Source: Macrocystis pyrifera
Lineage: Eukaryota > Sar > Phaeophyceae > Laminariales > Laminariaceae
Length of the DNA stretch: 64,000 nucleotides
Direction of reading: 5' to 3'
Assembly (NCBI GenBank): GCA_031763025.1
Contig: JASSKH010000022.1
Location: 92,128 to 156,127, forward strand
Position 1 is the stretch's first letter; each line of letters starts with the position of its first letter. The position numbers and the translations under genes are program-made. The notes beneath the pieces are model-generated. The model was not told where the DNA came from. It saw nothing but the letters and a program-made list of their open reading frames with translations, and searched no databases. Below, piece by piece: positions 21,601-30,683 of this stretch.

Positions 21601-23681
21601 ACTAAAAGGGTTACATGCAAACCACTCAAATTCTGAGTAATTTGTCCCCAAAACGGGGCTTGCAGTTCTGAAAAGGGCCATAAAACCCTTTTAGTGCATA
21701 CTGCAGTCCCATTTTGGGGACAAATTACTCAGAATTTGAGCGGTTTGTCCCCGAAACGGGACTGCAGCACTAAAAAGAGTTAAAAAGTGATATTCCTTTC
21801 GTGGCAGGTCAACTCCTGCCGATACACGTACGTATCCATTTTTATTTTTTTTTCCCCTGGTTGGCCTAAGACAGGCACGGTTCGCGGTTTAAATCTCCTT
21901 TTTGTACTGCACTGCTGTACGTGTAACCTAACTCTGACTGTACTGTAGTTCCAAGCGTTTAGTCCCCACCACAGGAGAGAGTGCAGTCCTAAAGAGCTTA
22001 ACGCGACGTGTGTGTGTGTGTGTTTTTTTTTTGCCTTTCGACATCCCAGGTGGCCTGGTGCGTGCGGGAGGCGGGTACCCTGCTGAGACTGTTCGGCTAT
22101 GACCCTGAGTCTCAGGTGCGAATTGCCCCGTATAGGATTTCCACGGGCCACGGATGATCCATACGGGTCATGGCTACCATGGAAGATAGATAACATGGAA
22201 CATGTCTACCATGAGACGGTAGTGACACCATGGATCATGGGTACCATGGTACATGGATATCATGGGGCATGGATATACCATGGTACATGGATATCGTGGG
22301 ACATACCATGGAATTTCAATATACCTTGGGTAACGACGGTAGCGACACCATGGGTCATTGATATCGTGGGACATGGATACCGTGGGACATGATATACCAT
22401 GGCACATGGATACCATGGGAACATGGATACCATGGGAACATGAATGTGATGGATAAGAGACGGTAGCAAAGCGCCCGGGCATAATTTGCCAATGCGTTCG
22501 GCCGTCGACGCTGCTTTGTATCTATCTGGGTTCCGCGTCGTTCGTTCTACTATTGTCGTACATGAAAAATATCCACATGGTTCTGCCGCGTGTTCCTAAG
22601 TAGTGTCCACGCACCCAGTCAGCGGCCACATACGCCATATATACCGAAATATACACTATTACGGGGGTCCATAGTTAATAGGACCTATGGTATACATAAA
22701 AACCTATATATTTCCCTATTTTGTCTGATAATATTGGGTCCTATTTCCTATGGACCCCCGTAATAGAGTGATGAGATTAACACAACCTCCTGGGATGATT
22801 TTCAGAGCCGATTTTCTCCACCACCGAGGAGGAGGGGGGGGGGGGGGGGGGTGGGTACGTACACGCCACAAAGACAAGGATGGGGCTTTGGGAGTATCTC
22901 GTCGAGTTTTGTTCTCATAAGCTCGCTGTTGTCGAGAACGTTAGCGCTGAAGTTCGTCCGAGAGCGGAGCACTATCGCTGGTGTGTTGTGGGATGCTCGT
23001 TCATGGCGTGATGGCTCCTTTGTGCTTTGCCGGTCGGCGGCAGTAGCGGCGGACGAGGGCGATGTCAAGACAATAGACCGGAGCACGTGTGTGTGCAATT
23101 TTGCGATGGACTCTAGCTTGCAGTGCCCCCCTCTCTCATCCTCCCTCCCGCCCCCCCCCCCCCCTCCTCTGCCTGGTCGGTGAAAACCCGACGTGCTTCG
23201 CCCCGGCATTGTAGGGATGCGAGGGTCTATGGTCATACGACTACGGCCACGCATGATAATGAGTACAACCCCCCCCCCTCCTGCAAGCTATGTCTGCCTG
23301 GTCGGTGAAAACCCGACGTGCCTCGTCCCGGCATTGTGAGGGTCTATGGTCATACGACTACGGCCATGCATGATAATGAGTCCCCCCCCCCCCCCCCTCC
23401 CCCCGCAAACTCCGCTGCCATCAACCCTGACATCAATGCCATTGTCGTGCGCGCTCACGCATGCGGTGGTGGTTTTTTTCAAGGGCTTTCCTCCGGCTGT
23501 CAGCAAGGATATCCTTCATCTGCAAAGCCGCTGTGCTGAAAGCTACCTCTCCGATATCGTCGCATGTCCCGTTGAATCTACCGTGGGAGAGGCTACGGTG
23601 GGGGAGGCTGCCGGGGAGGAGAGGGGGCGGGGCGACCGTGCTGACAGGGCGGGACCGTCCGTGGGTCTGCAGGCGGGTCAG
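11113..23681 (+). CDS. WSCD-like sulfotransferase, multi-exon
   Basis: Transfers sulfate from PAPS, probably to a glycan or protein in the secretory pathway. Exons: 11113-11210, 11611-11667, 13147-13224, 14425-14590, 15635-15701, 17308-17427, 20438-20734, 22050-22115 and 23484-23681, with matching phase at each join. Exon 2 holds the PAPS 5'-phosphosulfate loop [11 protein letters not shown]. Exon 3 has TGSDTR. Exon 4 has VVKTHYPER and the 3'-phosphate motif [12 protein letters not shown]. Exon 6 has [20 protein letters not shown]. These are typical of WSC-domain-associated sulfotransferases. A one-base deletion near 14520 (CATCCTCTCGTGCG) breaks the frame between KKAIL and VRNPF. Exon 7 contains an in-frame Gly run. 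The first exon (start codon, phase 1) and the last are not identified; an exon at about 26877-26999 is phase-compatible. Introns carry MITEs and minisatellites. Confidence 0.87.
11222..11415 (+). repeat. (TAC)n microsatellite
   Basis: About 65 TAC units, rarely interrupted by TGC, in the first recognised sulfotransferase intron. The poly-Tyr, poly-Thr and poly-Leu frames through it are not genes. Confidence 0.95.
11820..11877. mobile_element. Short inverted-repeat element (ACTCTGG family), degenerate
   Basis: CTCTGACGTGAACTG on the left and TTATATTTTCGTCCAGAGTG on the right resemble the ends of the elements at 2170 and 16068. Confidence 0.35.
11936..12013. mobile_element. Small inverted-repeat element (AATCAGAACC family)
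   Basis: Starts CCAATCAGAACCCACGATGG and ends GTTTGGTTCTGATTATTA, giving a hairpin of about 75 bp. Relatives lie at 12181-12260 (inverted) and 19620-19695. Confidence 0.45.
12075..12184. mobile_element. MITE-like element, TTACGGGGG family
   Basis: TATTACGGGGGACCATAGTA at one end and TTTACTATGGCCCCCCGTAA at the other, with TA on both flanks. The core is in the opposite orientation to the 9197 copy. It lies in a sulfotransferase intron. Confidence 0.85.
12371..12665 (+). repeat. Dispersed GATCT-rich repeat, copy 1
   Basis: Homologous to 26215-26480. Shared blocks include TGTATGATCTGTATG, GCCGGGTG, GACCCGCAT, CAGATCCTGCGCA and GTGTGAAA. The sequence is rich in AGATC/GATCT palindromes. No coding potential. 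Confidence 0.7.
12790..13045 (+). repeat. GTTGG/TTGG-rich tract
   Basis: Imperfect GGTTGGTTGG repeats ending about 100 bp before the sulfotransferase exon at 13147. Confidence 0.75.
13880..14390 (+). repeat. CTG tract and CCGAAACC-rich minisatellite
   Basis: CTG/CTT triplets at 13895-13926 are followed by some 430 bp of imperfect AAACCGA/GACC units, directly upstream of exon 14425. Confidence 0.75.
14700..14795. mobile_element. Possible ACTCTGG-family inverted repeat
   Basis: CTCTTGGCCGTGAATACAAC near the left and ATCGTCCCGGTCAGATTGGT near the right are weak matches to the ends of the family. Confidence 0.25.
15725..15862 (+). repeat. TTG/TGG/CTG triplet tract
   Basis: A mixed trinucleotide tract starting 24 bp after the sulfotransferase exon that ends at 15701, so it is intronic. 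Confidence 0.85.
16068..16166. mobile_element. Short inverted-repeat element (ACTCTGG family)
   Basis: CTCTGGGCGTGAATATAAGG ACCGTT on the left mirrors AACGGTCCTTGCATGTTCCG and CCACCGTGG on the right. It is the clearest member besides 2170-2255. Confidence 0.5.
16320..16670 (+). repeat. Dispersed repeat (GGTCGAGAG family), filled-site copy
   Basis: Same family as 9440-9665, with a MITE-like element inserted at 16447-16553. The flanking repeat resumes with CGGTCGCATCACCCCTGT and ACGGCAGGTGTCTTA. Confidence 0.65.
16447..16553. mobile_element. MITE-like element, diverged copy
   Basis: Ends are mutated (TATGACGAGGGAGCATAGTA / TGGACCCCCCGTA) but the core TAAAAATAGGTAAATATATA is conserved. Confidence 0.75.
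17822..17912 (+). repeat. 12-bp minisatellite TACCCGGATACA
   Basis: Seven near-identical 12-mers TACCCGGATACA / TACCCAGGTACA, each containing a near-palindromic CCCGG. Intronic. Confidence 0.85.
18120..18232. mobile_element. MITE-like element, TTACGGGGG family
   Basis: TATTACGGGGGACCATAGTA opens the copy and the right end is altered to GCCCCCCCGCAATA. Core ACACAAAAACCTATATATGT. Confidence 0.8.
18490..18586. mobile_element. MITE-like element truncated by a T run
   Basis: TATTACGGAGGGCCATAGTA starts a normal copy. The right terminal repeat is replaced after TATTCACTA by about 30 T. Confidence 0.7.
18848..18926 (-). pseudogene. tRNA-like sequence (Asp-GTC-like remnant)
   Basis: On the minus strand, a good box A (TGGCTTGGTAGG), an anticodon-loop-like CCTGTCAAG, and a perfect T arm GTGGG-TTCAAGT-CCCAC with box B GGTTCAAGTCC follow in tRNA order. 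The anticodon stem does not pair and the acceptor stem pairs only about 5 of 7. It is probably a dead tRNA or a tRNA-derived SINE head. Confidence 0.4.
19620..19695. mobile_element. Small inverted-repeat element (AATCAGAACC family)
   Basis: AAGAACCCACGATGCACCC on the left and TGCGGTTCTGATTAC on the right match the ends of 11936-12013. Confidence 0.4.
20195..20430 (+). repeat. ACCGACC/ACCAACC tetranucleotide tract
   Basis: Imperfect ACCR repeats that end just before the sulfotransferase exon at 20438 and supply its pyrimidine-rich acceptor region. Confidence 0.7.
21480..21790. repeat. Long inverted repeat with CAAATTCTGAGTAATTTGTC units
   Basis: The block CTCAAATTCTGAGTAATTTG + TCCCCAAAACGGGG at 21620-21660 is repeated inverted at 21700-21755, so RNA from either strand could fold into a hairpin with arms of about 45 nt. 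A direct copy is at 21565-21600. Related single units occur at 9095-9150, 33055-33170 and 63300-63380. Confidence 0.75.
22120..22455 (+). repeat. CCATGG-rich minisatellite
   Basis: Many imperfect units of TACCATGG-ACATGGATA in both orientations, starting just after the sulfotransferase exon that ends at 22115. Confidence 0.8.
22657..22765. mobile_element. MITE-like element, TTACGGGGG family
   Basis: TATTACGGGGGTCCATAGTT and TATGGACCCCCGTAATA form near-perfect terminal inverted repeats, with TA at both ends. Confidence 0.87.
23140..23395 (+). mobile_element. Two tandem C-tailed SINE-like fragments
   Basis: A C run (about 23150-23164), a 3' fragment (23168-23263, ending ATGAGTAC), a short C run, then a second fragment (23290-23380) that lacks 7 bp after CGGCATTGT and ends in another C run. 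Both begin within a few bases of CTGCCTGGTCGG and lie 90 bp before a sulfotransferase exon. Confidence 0.85.
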
Positions 23682-24224
23682 GTGATGCAATTTTGTTTTG
23701 ACAATATGTCCATGGGGTCTGATAAGAAAGACATGAGGTAGCACTTCACGGTTTGCACGGTTGAGTACACATCGCTCAATCGTATGTTTGTTCGTGTCTG
23801 TTGTTTTTTAAACCGCTTGGGACTCATAACAAAAGTCTCGGCCTGCGTTGTTGCGCTCGAAGGAAGCACACATTGACGCGTCGACATTTAGTTCAGAAGA
23901 TGGTGTGTTGATGTGTACACATTTATTGCCAATGGGCCAACTGCGAGCTCGACCCAGTTGATAGTCCAGTCTCCCAGCTCTAGCTCAGCAAATCGAGAAA
24001 TACGTTCTCGTGCAGTGTACCTGGCTCCTGTTTTCGGCAATAGTTTTTTTTTTTTTCGCGAAACTTGTGTCATGATTCATGATGCTGACGACACTAGGAC
24101 TGTGAAGTTGACGATACTACAAAGTAGGGCTCACGGCTTGTGCACGCATCACTTTGTACCAAAGCGTGAGTACTGTTCGTCCCTTAATGTTTACTTCCAA
24201 CGGTCCTTAGAGATTCGGGAAAAT

Positions 24225-24475
24225 AATCGTTGGTCATTGCTTGGGTGGCGTATATAAGCCAACGGGCTTCCTTCGTAATTTTTTTCAAGAAGAAAAAACA
24301 CACGTCGAGCCACGAACGCGCCGATCAAGTACCAAAAACACAGAAGTCTGCACATTCCCGGCCATAACTGACTGCACGTGGCCCGGACGCAATTAACTGC
24401 AATACCCCCGCCCCCTACAGTAGAAGCGGGAGTTTCGTAATGCGCCAGTTCACAGCCCTAGTATTGATAGTAGGC
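24225..24475 (+). repeat. Dispersed 250-bp repeat, copy 1
   Basis: Matches 36370-36610: GGTCATTG.TTGGGTGGCG, AAGCCAACGG, CAAGCCACGAACGCGCC, and further on CTCACAGCCCTA. No open frame. Confidence 0.6.
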
Positions 24476-24534
24476 GGAACACTTCATTTCTTGGCGAAAA
24501 AAGCAAAAAACCCGAAAAAAAAAACTCCGGGAAA

Positions 24535-25165
24535 AAACAAGAACAATTGCCGCCAGTCTGACCTGAAACCATCAAAACCGCAACCATTAGCAAGAACGCC
24601 GTCTTGACGGACCTCGACAGAACAAATACCCGGGTGCCGCCGGTTCGAGATGGAGGCGTCAAAACTTTAACCGTAAAAAAACAAAACGTCTCCCTGACGG
24701 ACACGGACGCCGAAAAGTACAATGAACAGGCGGAAATGAAATCGTCAAAACCGTAACCGGAAACAAATGCCTCCATGAAGGAACCCCGCAAAAAAATAGA
24801 TCCCGCCAGTGGTTCGAGATGAAACCATCAGAATCGTAACCGTAAACGAAGGACGCCTCTTTGACGGCCCTCGAAGAATACAAAAAAGTGCCGCCGGTTC
24901 GAAATGAAACCGTGAAACCGTAACCTTCACCAACAACGCCTCCTTGGTGGACCCCGAAACAACGAGTAAACTGATGCCGGTGTTTCGAGATGAAACCGTC
25001 AAAATAAAACCGTCAAGAAAGCCTGACCTGAAACTGTCAGAACCGTAACGGTCAACAATAAATGTCTCTTTTCACGGAACCCGAAAAAAAATGATAAAAA
25101 ACAGGCGCCGCCGGTGGTTCGAGATGAAACCGTCAAAACCGTGACCGTCAACAAAGACGCCTTTT
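24535..25165 (+). repeat. Minisatellite of about 105 bp, six diverged units
   Basis: Each unit contains GGTTCGAGATGAAACCGTCA, AAACCGTAACCGT and GCCTCCTTGACGGACCC. The minus-strand frames with repeated TVTVLTVSS are translations of the repeat. Confidence 0.8.
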
Positions 25166-25378
25166 CAACGGGGGTGAGGGAGGAGGGGGACGTCTTCGGG
25201 CGGGGGATGACGCCTTTCCGAAAGTCCCACACGAAGCGGGACACGCAACCACTGCCGCTCAAAGGCGAAGACGAGAAGGCCGTGGAGTGGAGTATGCGCA
25301 GGAGGGAGGAGAAGGAGAAAAATAAAGGAACGGGGGGTGGTGTTCGAGTCAGGAACCACCAGCACCTTTTGTAACAGG

Positions 25379-25440
25379 GGGGGGGGGGGGGGCGTACTCA
25401 TGTGTTCCTTGCCTTATTCATTTGAATAGTGACCACGCAT
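25379..25440 (-). mobile_element. LINE tail fragment
   Basis: A run of G followed by CGTACTCATGTG and GACCACGCATCCCTTT: the C-tailed LINE terminus on the minus strand. Confidence 0.65.
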
Positions 25441-25589
25441 CCCTTTAATTATAGTGGGGAAGTGCTTTTTAGGTGATGTGGAGGCGGAAATGAGAGGGGG
25501 GAGGGGTGCTCGAGATAAGTACCGCTACCCGTAGTCGGAAAGGGTTTCCTATGGGAGAAAGGGGGGAAGGGGAGGGGCGCGCGGGGGGG

Positions 25590-25692
25590 GGTGTACTCCA
25601 TGTCATGCATGGTCGTAGTCATAATGCCATAGACCTTCGCGTCCCTACAATGTCGGGACGGAGCACGTCGGGTTTTCACCGACTGTGCAGAC
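25590..25692 (-). mobile_element. C-tailed SINE-like 3' fragment
   Basis: A G run, then GTACTCCATGTCATGCATGG and CGGGTTTTCACCGAC: the family terminus on the minus strand. Confidence 0.75.
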
Positions 25693-26214
25693 ATTGAGGG
25701 AAGGGGGAAGGCGTAATAGGGAAGAGAAGGAGAAGAAGGGAACTCGTGGCGCTCGAGGCAAAAACCCTTGTTAGAAAAGGATTTCCTAGGGGATGTGGAG
25801 GGGGAGGTAGAAGGGTAAGTGGCGAGGAAAGGTGGGGGCAGAGTTGGGGGTAGGCGGAAAAGGGAGGAAAAGAAGAAGGGAGCGTGGGTGCTCGAGACAA
25901 GAACCACAGGCACCATTCGTGGGAAAGGGTTTCATAGAGAAAGTGAATGTGGTGGTGAGGGTGGTCAAGCCGAGTACCGTTACCCTCAGTAGGACACGGT
26001 TTTCCTAGGGAGAGAAGGGGGAGAGAAGAGGAGGGGCGGAACGGGCGGGAGACCAGGTGTAGGCGAGAGAAGAGAAGAAGAGGGGAACGCGTGGTGCTCG
26101 AGCGAAGCGCTACTAGCACCCCTATATATAGGGGGAGGTGGAGGGGGAGGTGGAGAGAGAGGCTAGAGAATAAAGTGTTCGGTCCAAGCACCGGAACCCT
26201 TAGTAAGAAAAGGT

Positions 26215-26480
26215 TGAACAGCTCGGGCAGATAATCGAGTTCCACATCAATTTTCTGTAGATTTCAGGGCAGATAGATATATTTTTATGTATGATCTGTG
26301 TGACCTGTATGATCTGTATGTTCTAGCTCGTGCAGCCGGGTGGGAGCCGTGTGACCCGCATGATCTAGGAACATAGTTCCTGGGATGGATCTGTACTACA
26401 CAGATCCTGCGCAGCACCCCATATTGGCAGGTTTAAGATCTAGATGATCTACGTAAATCGTGGTCGGTCCGACGTGTGAA
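26215..26480 (+). repeat. Dispersed GATCT-rich repeat, copy 2
   Basis: Homologous to 12371-12665, with blocks TGTATGATCTGTATG, TGACCCGCATGATCTAGG and AGATCCTGCGCAGC. Confidence 0.7.
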
Positions 26481-26634
26481 ATATTTCCTGAGGTGGGAAA
26501 GGGGGACGAAGAGGGAGAGAGGGGGGAGTGGAGAGGACGGGACGAAGGTACCTGGCGGTCGAGCCAAGAACCGGTACCCTTCGTGGGAACTTGTTTCGCA
26601 CGGGGGGAGGAGGACGAGGACCGGGGAGAGGGGG

Positions 26635-26765
26635 CGTACTCAGTTGTTGCTTGCCTCAGTCATTTGACCGTTGACCACGCATCCCTTTCGAGACGGAGCA
26701 CCGTTCTTACCCCTAAGAAATATCCCTCCTACATTTTGGGCGCAAATGACGTTTTTTTCCATATA
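26635..26765 (-). mobile_element. LINE 3' tail fragment
   Basis: CGTACTCAGTTGTTGCTTGC, GACCACGCATCCCTTTCGAG and GGAGCACCGTTCTTACCCCT are the reverse complement of the LINE terminus at 52130-52266. It is preceded by G-rich sequence, i.e. a C tail on the minus strand. Confidence 0.8.
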
Positions 26766-26876
26766 TTGGACGGGGGGCGGGGTGTGTGCTCATGCAACGA
26801 TGCGGGGGGGGGGGGTGGGTGGGTAGGGTATTAAGGGAACGCAAAGTGTGCTGATGGGCGAACCAATTTCATTCAG

Positions 26877-26999
26877 GGAAGCGTACTTTTGAAAACGCCA
26901 TGGAGTTGGCGGATAGGAGCGGACTCCGTCTTGCACATCGTGCGCCTCTTGAGCGCGGGGAGGTTTGCATTTGAATGTAGCCCCCTCATGAATGTATGA
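26877..26999 (+). other. Possible terminal sulfotransferase exon
   Basis: An acceptor TTTCATTCAG is followed by a phase-0 frame GSVLLKTPWSWRIGADSVLH that stops (TGA) at about 26999, which fits the phase-0 end of the exon at 23681. It is supported only by phase and acceptor, not by family similarity; another frame here (FENAMELADRSGLRLAHRA) is also open. Confidence 0.25.
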
Positions 27000-27780
27000 T
27001 TTGTTTGGTTCGTTGACGCATTGATGGTTGATCGATTGGTTGAGTAATTAGTTGGTTACTCGACTGCTTGCTTGATTGTGTGCTCTCTTGGCTGATTGAT
27101 TGGCCCATGACTGGATGGATAGGTTGATTGACTGACACGCAATAAGACGACTCGCGTCCGTTTCTTATCCTTGGTTCGTTGATTAACTGGTTGATTGGTT
27201 ATTTGATTGGCTGGAGGATTGATTGAGTGATTGGTTGGTTGAACAGTTGCTTGATGATTGATTGCGTGCTCTCTTGGCTGATTGATTGATCCATGGCTTA
27301 ATCGATTCGTTGCTTGACCGACGCGCAATCAGACGATTCGCGTCCCTTTCTCATCCTTGGTTTGTCGATTAATTGATCGTTTGATGGATTGGTTGATTGG
27401 TGGATCGAGTTAGTGCTTGGTTGGTTGATTGATTGCTTGATGATCAGATGTGTGCTCTCTTGGCTGGTTGATTGATCTGTGGCTCGATCGATGGGTTGAT
27501 TGACTGACGCGCAAGCAGACCATTCGTGTCCCTTTCTCATCCTACCGTATGTCCGTCGATTAATTGATGGATTAGTTCATTGTTTTTTGTTGATTGGTGG
27601 ATTGATAGACTAATTGGTTGGTTGATTGGTGGCTTGATGACTAATTGTGCGCTCTCTTGGCTGATTGATTGCTCCATTGATTGGTTGATCCGTTGATTGA
27701 TAAACTGGCGCGCAATCATACGGTTCGCGTCCTTTTCTCTCGTCGATGTGATCAACTGATTGAATAGCATCCGCTGCCTT
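27000..27780 (+). repeat. Minisatellite of about 185-200 bp, four units
   Basis: Anchors CGCAATCAGACGATTCGCGT + CCCTTTCTCATCC occur at 27139, 27322, 27509 and 27711, with TGTGCTCTCTTGGCTGATTG in each unit and a TTGATTGG-rich filler between. Confidence 0.85.
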
Positions 27781-27839
27781 TTCTCTGGTGTCCTTATATA
27801 GGAGGGTTGTACAGTACAGTACAACACAGTACCAGTTGG

Positions 27840-30680
27840 CCTACATGGGTGAACTAAAGTATTTTATTTTATTGAGATACACTCGTTGGCTGACGGGACC
27901 AGACCAAAACCTAACGTCACCCTAACCCTGCCCACGCTTCGCCCAAAGGGTTGATAGACCTTGGCCCAGCTTCGATACATAACATGGTTGAACCCCAACC
28001 GTATACGTAACCCAAACCCCGACTGATCGGCTGGATTGCTTTCTCGGAATGAAGATAGGATGAGGAGCTATTAGAGTGGTCTACTGTAGATCAACCACCG
28101 CTACTCTGCCGAGCCTGGGGTAAGTCGTGACCACTGCTGCTGACTTGCCCTAATACCACTCAACCAAACCAATGGAGATTGCCAGATTTTCCCCGCAATG
28201 AGGATGTGATGGGGAGTGAGAGTGGACCATATCAACCATTTTGTCGATCCTGGTCTACGAGCTAGTCCAGCCTAGATTGAAACGCGACACTTCTTGCACT
28301 TTCGGGGTGCAGTTTTGCGAATCTCGACCTGAATACCTATGTGGGGATACTTGATCATATAGATTCAAGCGAAGACCTGAAACAAAAAAAATGGTCGGTG
28401 GTAGGTTAAGGCGTATTGGATACACACTCAGCCACTATTTTGGCCGAAATATGCACTTTTTTTCAAGATCCTCGTATGAATGCCTGGACAAACGCGCTTC
28501 AAATGAGTTGTTAAATCTTCAAGATCGAACATTCTCAGTTTGTGAAACTGACTCTATTTGGGTCATTGCAGACATGTCTGTCTGTCTGTCTGCCTGTCCG
28601 CATCCCTGATATTTTCGAACTTATATTAGTTCGTTCCAACGATCGATATATTAGTTCGCTACAGATGATATTCATACGACGTATTCGACTCTTACATACC
28701 TTATATACTGAAACATACCATACCACCATGCAGTATGTAGCCATACCATTTATCCACCACACCGTACCATAATACCATACCAACATACCATATCACGTGA
28801 GTTTCCCATATAGTATATCCACGAAACCGTACCATCATAACATTTGCGAGCGGCGGGCAACGACCTCATTAACGCCGTTAAGCAATCCCGCTGAGCGAGC
28901 CATGCTCTTATAAGGTGATCCCACTTTTGTTACGATCGATGTGCTGTAGCCAATATACGAAAGGTTTCACTGCTCGTACCGACTCTGGCGCAAGCGATGC
29001 GATTGTCTACAAGCGATCGCCCCGGGTGAGGCTGGGGCGCGTAGCTCAAGGCGCAGGGCTCCGTTGAATCCGAAAGGTGGCCGAGACTGCTTGCGTGTGT
29101 CGGCTATCGATTCGCGCCGTATACACGTCAACGCCGGGAGCGGTGTGGCATCAGATTTTGCGAGGATTGGAGTTTCCTTGTGACGGGGGACAGGCAGACG
29201 GACAGACAGATCTGCAGTTACTAAAATAGATACTCAGTTGTACAAACCGAGAATTACGCCAATTTTTCTAGCCTGAACAAAAACAAGCGCGATTCATGAC
29301 AGTTGTCGTGGCTTGACGTACGCCATATCAAGGTACTGCGCAACCCACGCGGCACTCAACGGCATCCAAACATCGGTATGGGGGCATGGCAGACTCTGCT
29401 TCGTACGCCGATGGTGGCAGCGAGCGGCTGCCCAAAGAAAACGCTGGGCGCGGGCTAACGAGCATGTTACGGGGCCACCAAACTTCGAGGAGGGGAAGAA
29501 ACAGCGCGAAGAAATAGTTCAAACAATATGAGAATCTCGCTGGCCAACCCGGGCAGACGACCCGTGAGTTTGGAATCTCGCGGATCGGGCCGGGTCGGGG
29601 GGATGGCGCGTGATATTGGAATCTCACTGGCCAGGTCGAGCTTCGACCGGTGATTCGGTGGATCTCACCGGCCGGGCCGGGCGCGGTCGGCCTTGCCCCG
29701 CGCCACCTGCAAGGCCCCACCCACAAAAAAGTTGGATTTGCAACACAAACTGAAAAGTATCACGAAACGTGACCTGTCAGCTATTTTTCGTTAGAAGTGA
29801 AATGTTACGAATCGTGATAGCTTGTTCAAACGTCACGAATCGTGTGGTTCTTGTCTCAGTTTCGTTAAAAACGACCCTTAGTCCGGACTCATTTTTGCAG
29901 TGTAGCGGACGGGTTAAGGAATCCCGCGATAGCGGAAAAAGGTACACAAGGAGCCTCACAATTCTGCGCACAGTTGTTTGCCTACAGTAACTAATAACGT
30001 CTCGCCAGGTACCAGGCAAACGGTACCAATTCCGAAAAGGGACGTTGGTATACACGGGATTTCTAATTCCGAGCGCACTGTTAATAGAGCCCCTATACGG
30101 GAGCTACCTACCTGGAATAGGTCCTCTGCCATACCCGGGATTTTAGTATCGGTATAAGTTGTTGCCCGCCAAAAACAGCGTACTACCAATGGGCTTCTAC
30201 TTCAGGTAGCACGTGTCAGGTGTGCTGGTACTATTTACGAGCAGCAAGCAGCGAGCTGTTTTCCGTCAAAGCAACAAGCAAGGCTTACTGTCAAAAAAAT
30301 GAATAGTAACGCTGCCGACACCACACCAGGAATGCATAGCATCCACCGTTTCCCACCAAAGCTCCTAAACAAATAGGAGAGATTTGCAACAGCACGAGTC
30401 ATTCGTCCATCACAGCGAAGCTACTAAAACCAATTGCGAGAGTCGTTGGTCCATCAAAGCCAAAACGGTTTGAATAGCACGATTCGCACGTCTATCAGAG
30501 CAAAGCTATCATTCAATATGAGAAAGCACTAAAATTAGCGCGAGACTGATTGCCCACCAAAGCTATCACATCATATCGCGGCATTAAAACAGTAGTAACA
30601 CTTGTCGGTTGCCCATCGAACCAAACATCTGTCACACTGAAAATGTAGTATGTTCATAGCCCTTGTCGTTTGCTCATCAA
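27840..30680. other. Intergenic stretch, no gene recognised
   Basis: No exon could be supported on either strand. 28020-28300 holds two diverged units of about 140 bp (GGAATGAAGATAGGATGAGG / GCAATGAGGATGTGATGGGG). 28560-28600 has a (GTCT)n run. The rest looks like unique sequence without clear coding bias. Confidence 0.5.
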
Positions 30681-30683
30681 ATA

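Larger units (their letters stand above)
25340..26600 (+). repeat. Degenerate minisatellite GTGCTCGAGACAAGAACC
   Basis: About eight spaced copies of a 45-bp core GTGCTCGAG..AAGAACC..GGTACCCTTCGTGGGAAAGGGTTTC, separated by G/A-rich spacers of 50-150 bp (for example 25340, 25505, 25750, 25885, 25965, 26090, 26185, 26545). A SINE fragment interrupts it at 25593. Confidence 0.65.

Noticed and set aside
25114-25374. Plus-strand frame GREEGDVFGRG... ending HQHLL as a sulfotransferase exon
   Set aside because: It starts inside the 105-bp minisatellite and no acceptor gives the required phase.
27000-27780. Possible CRISPR-like array
   Set aside because: Units are 185-200 bp with degenerate AT-rich filler, not short repeats with unique spacers, and the genome is eukaryotic.
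28400-29530. Possible exons around 28391-28609 and 29313-29531
   Set aside because: Low protein-likeness, no splice partners, no recognised motifs.
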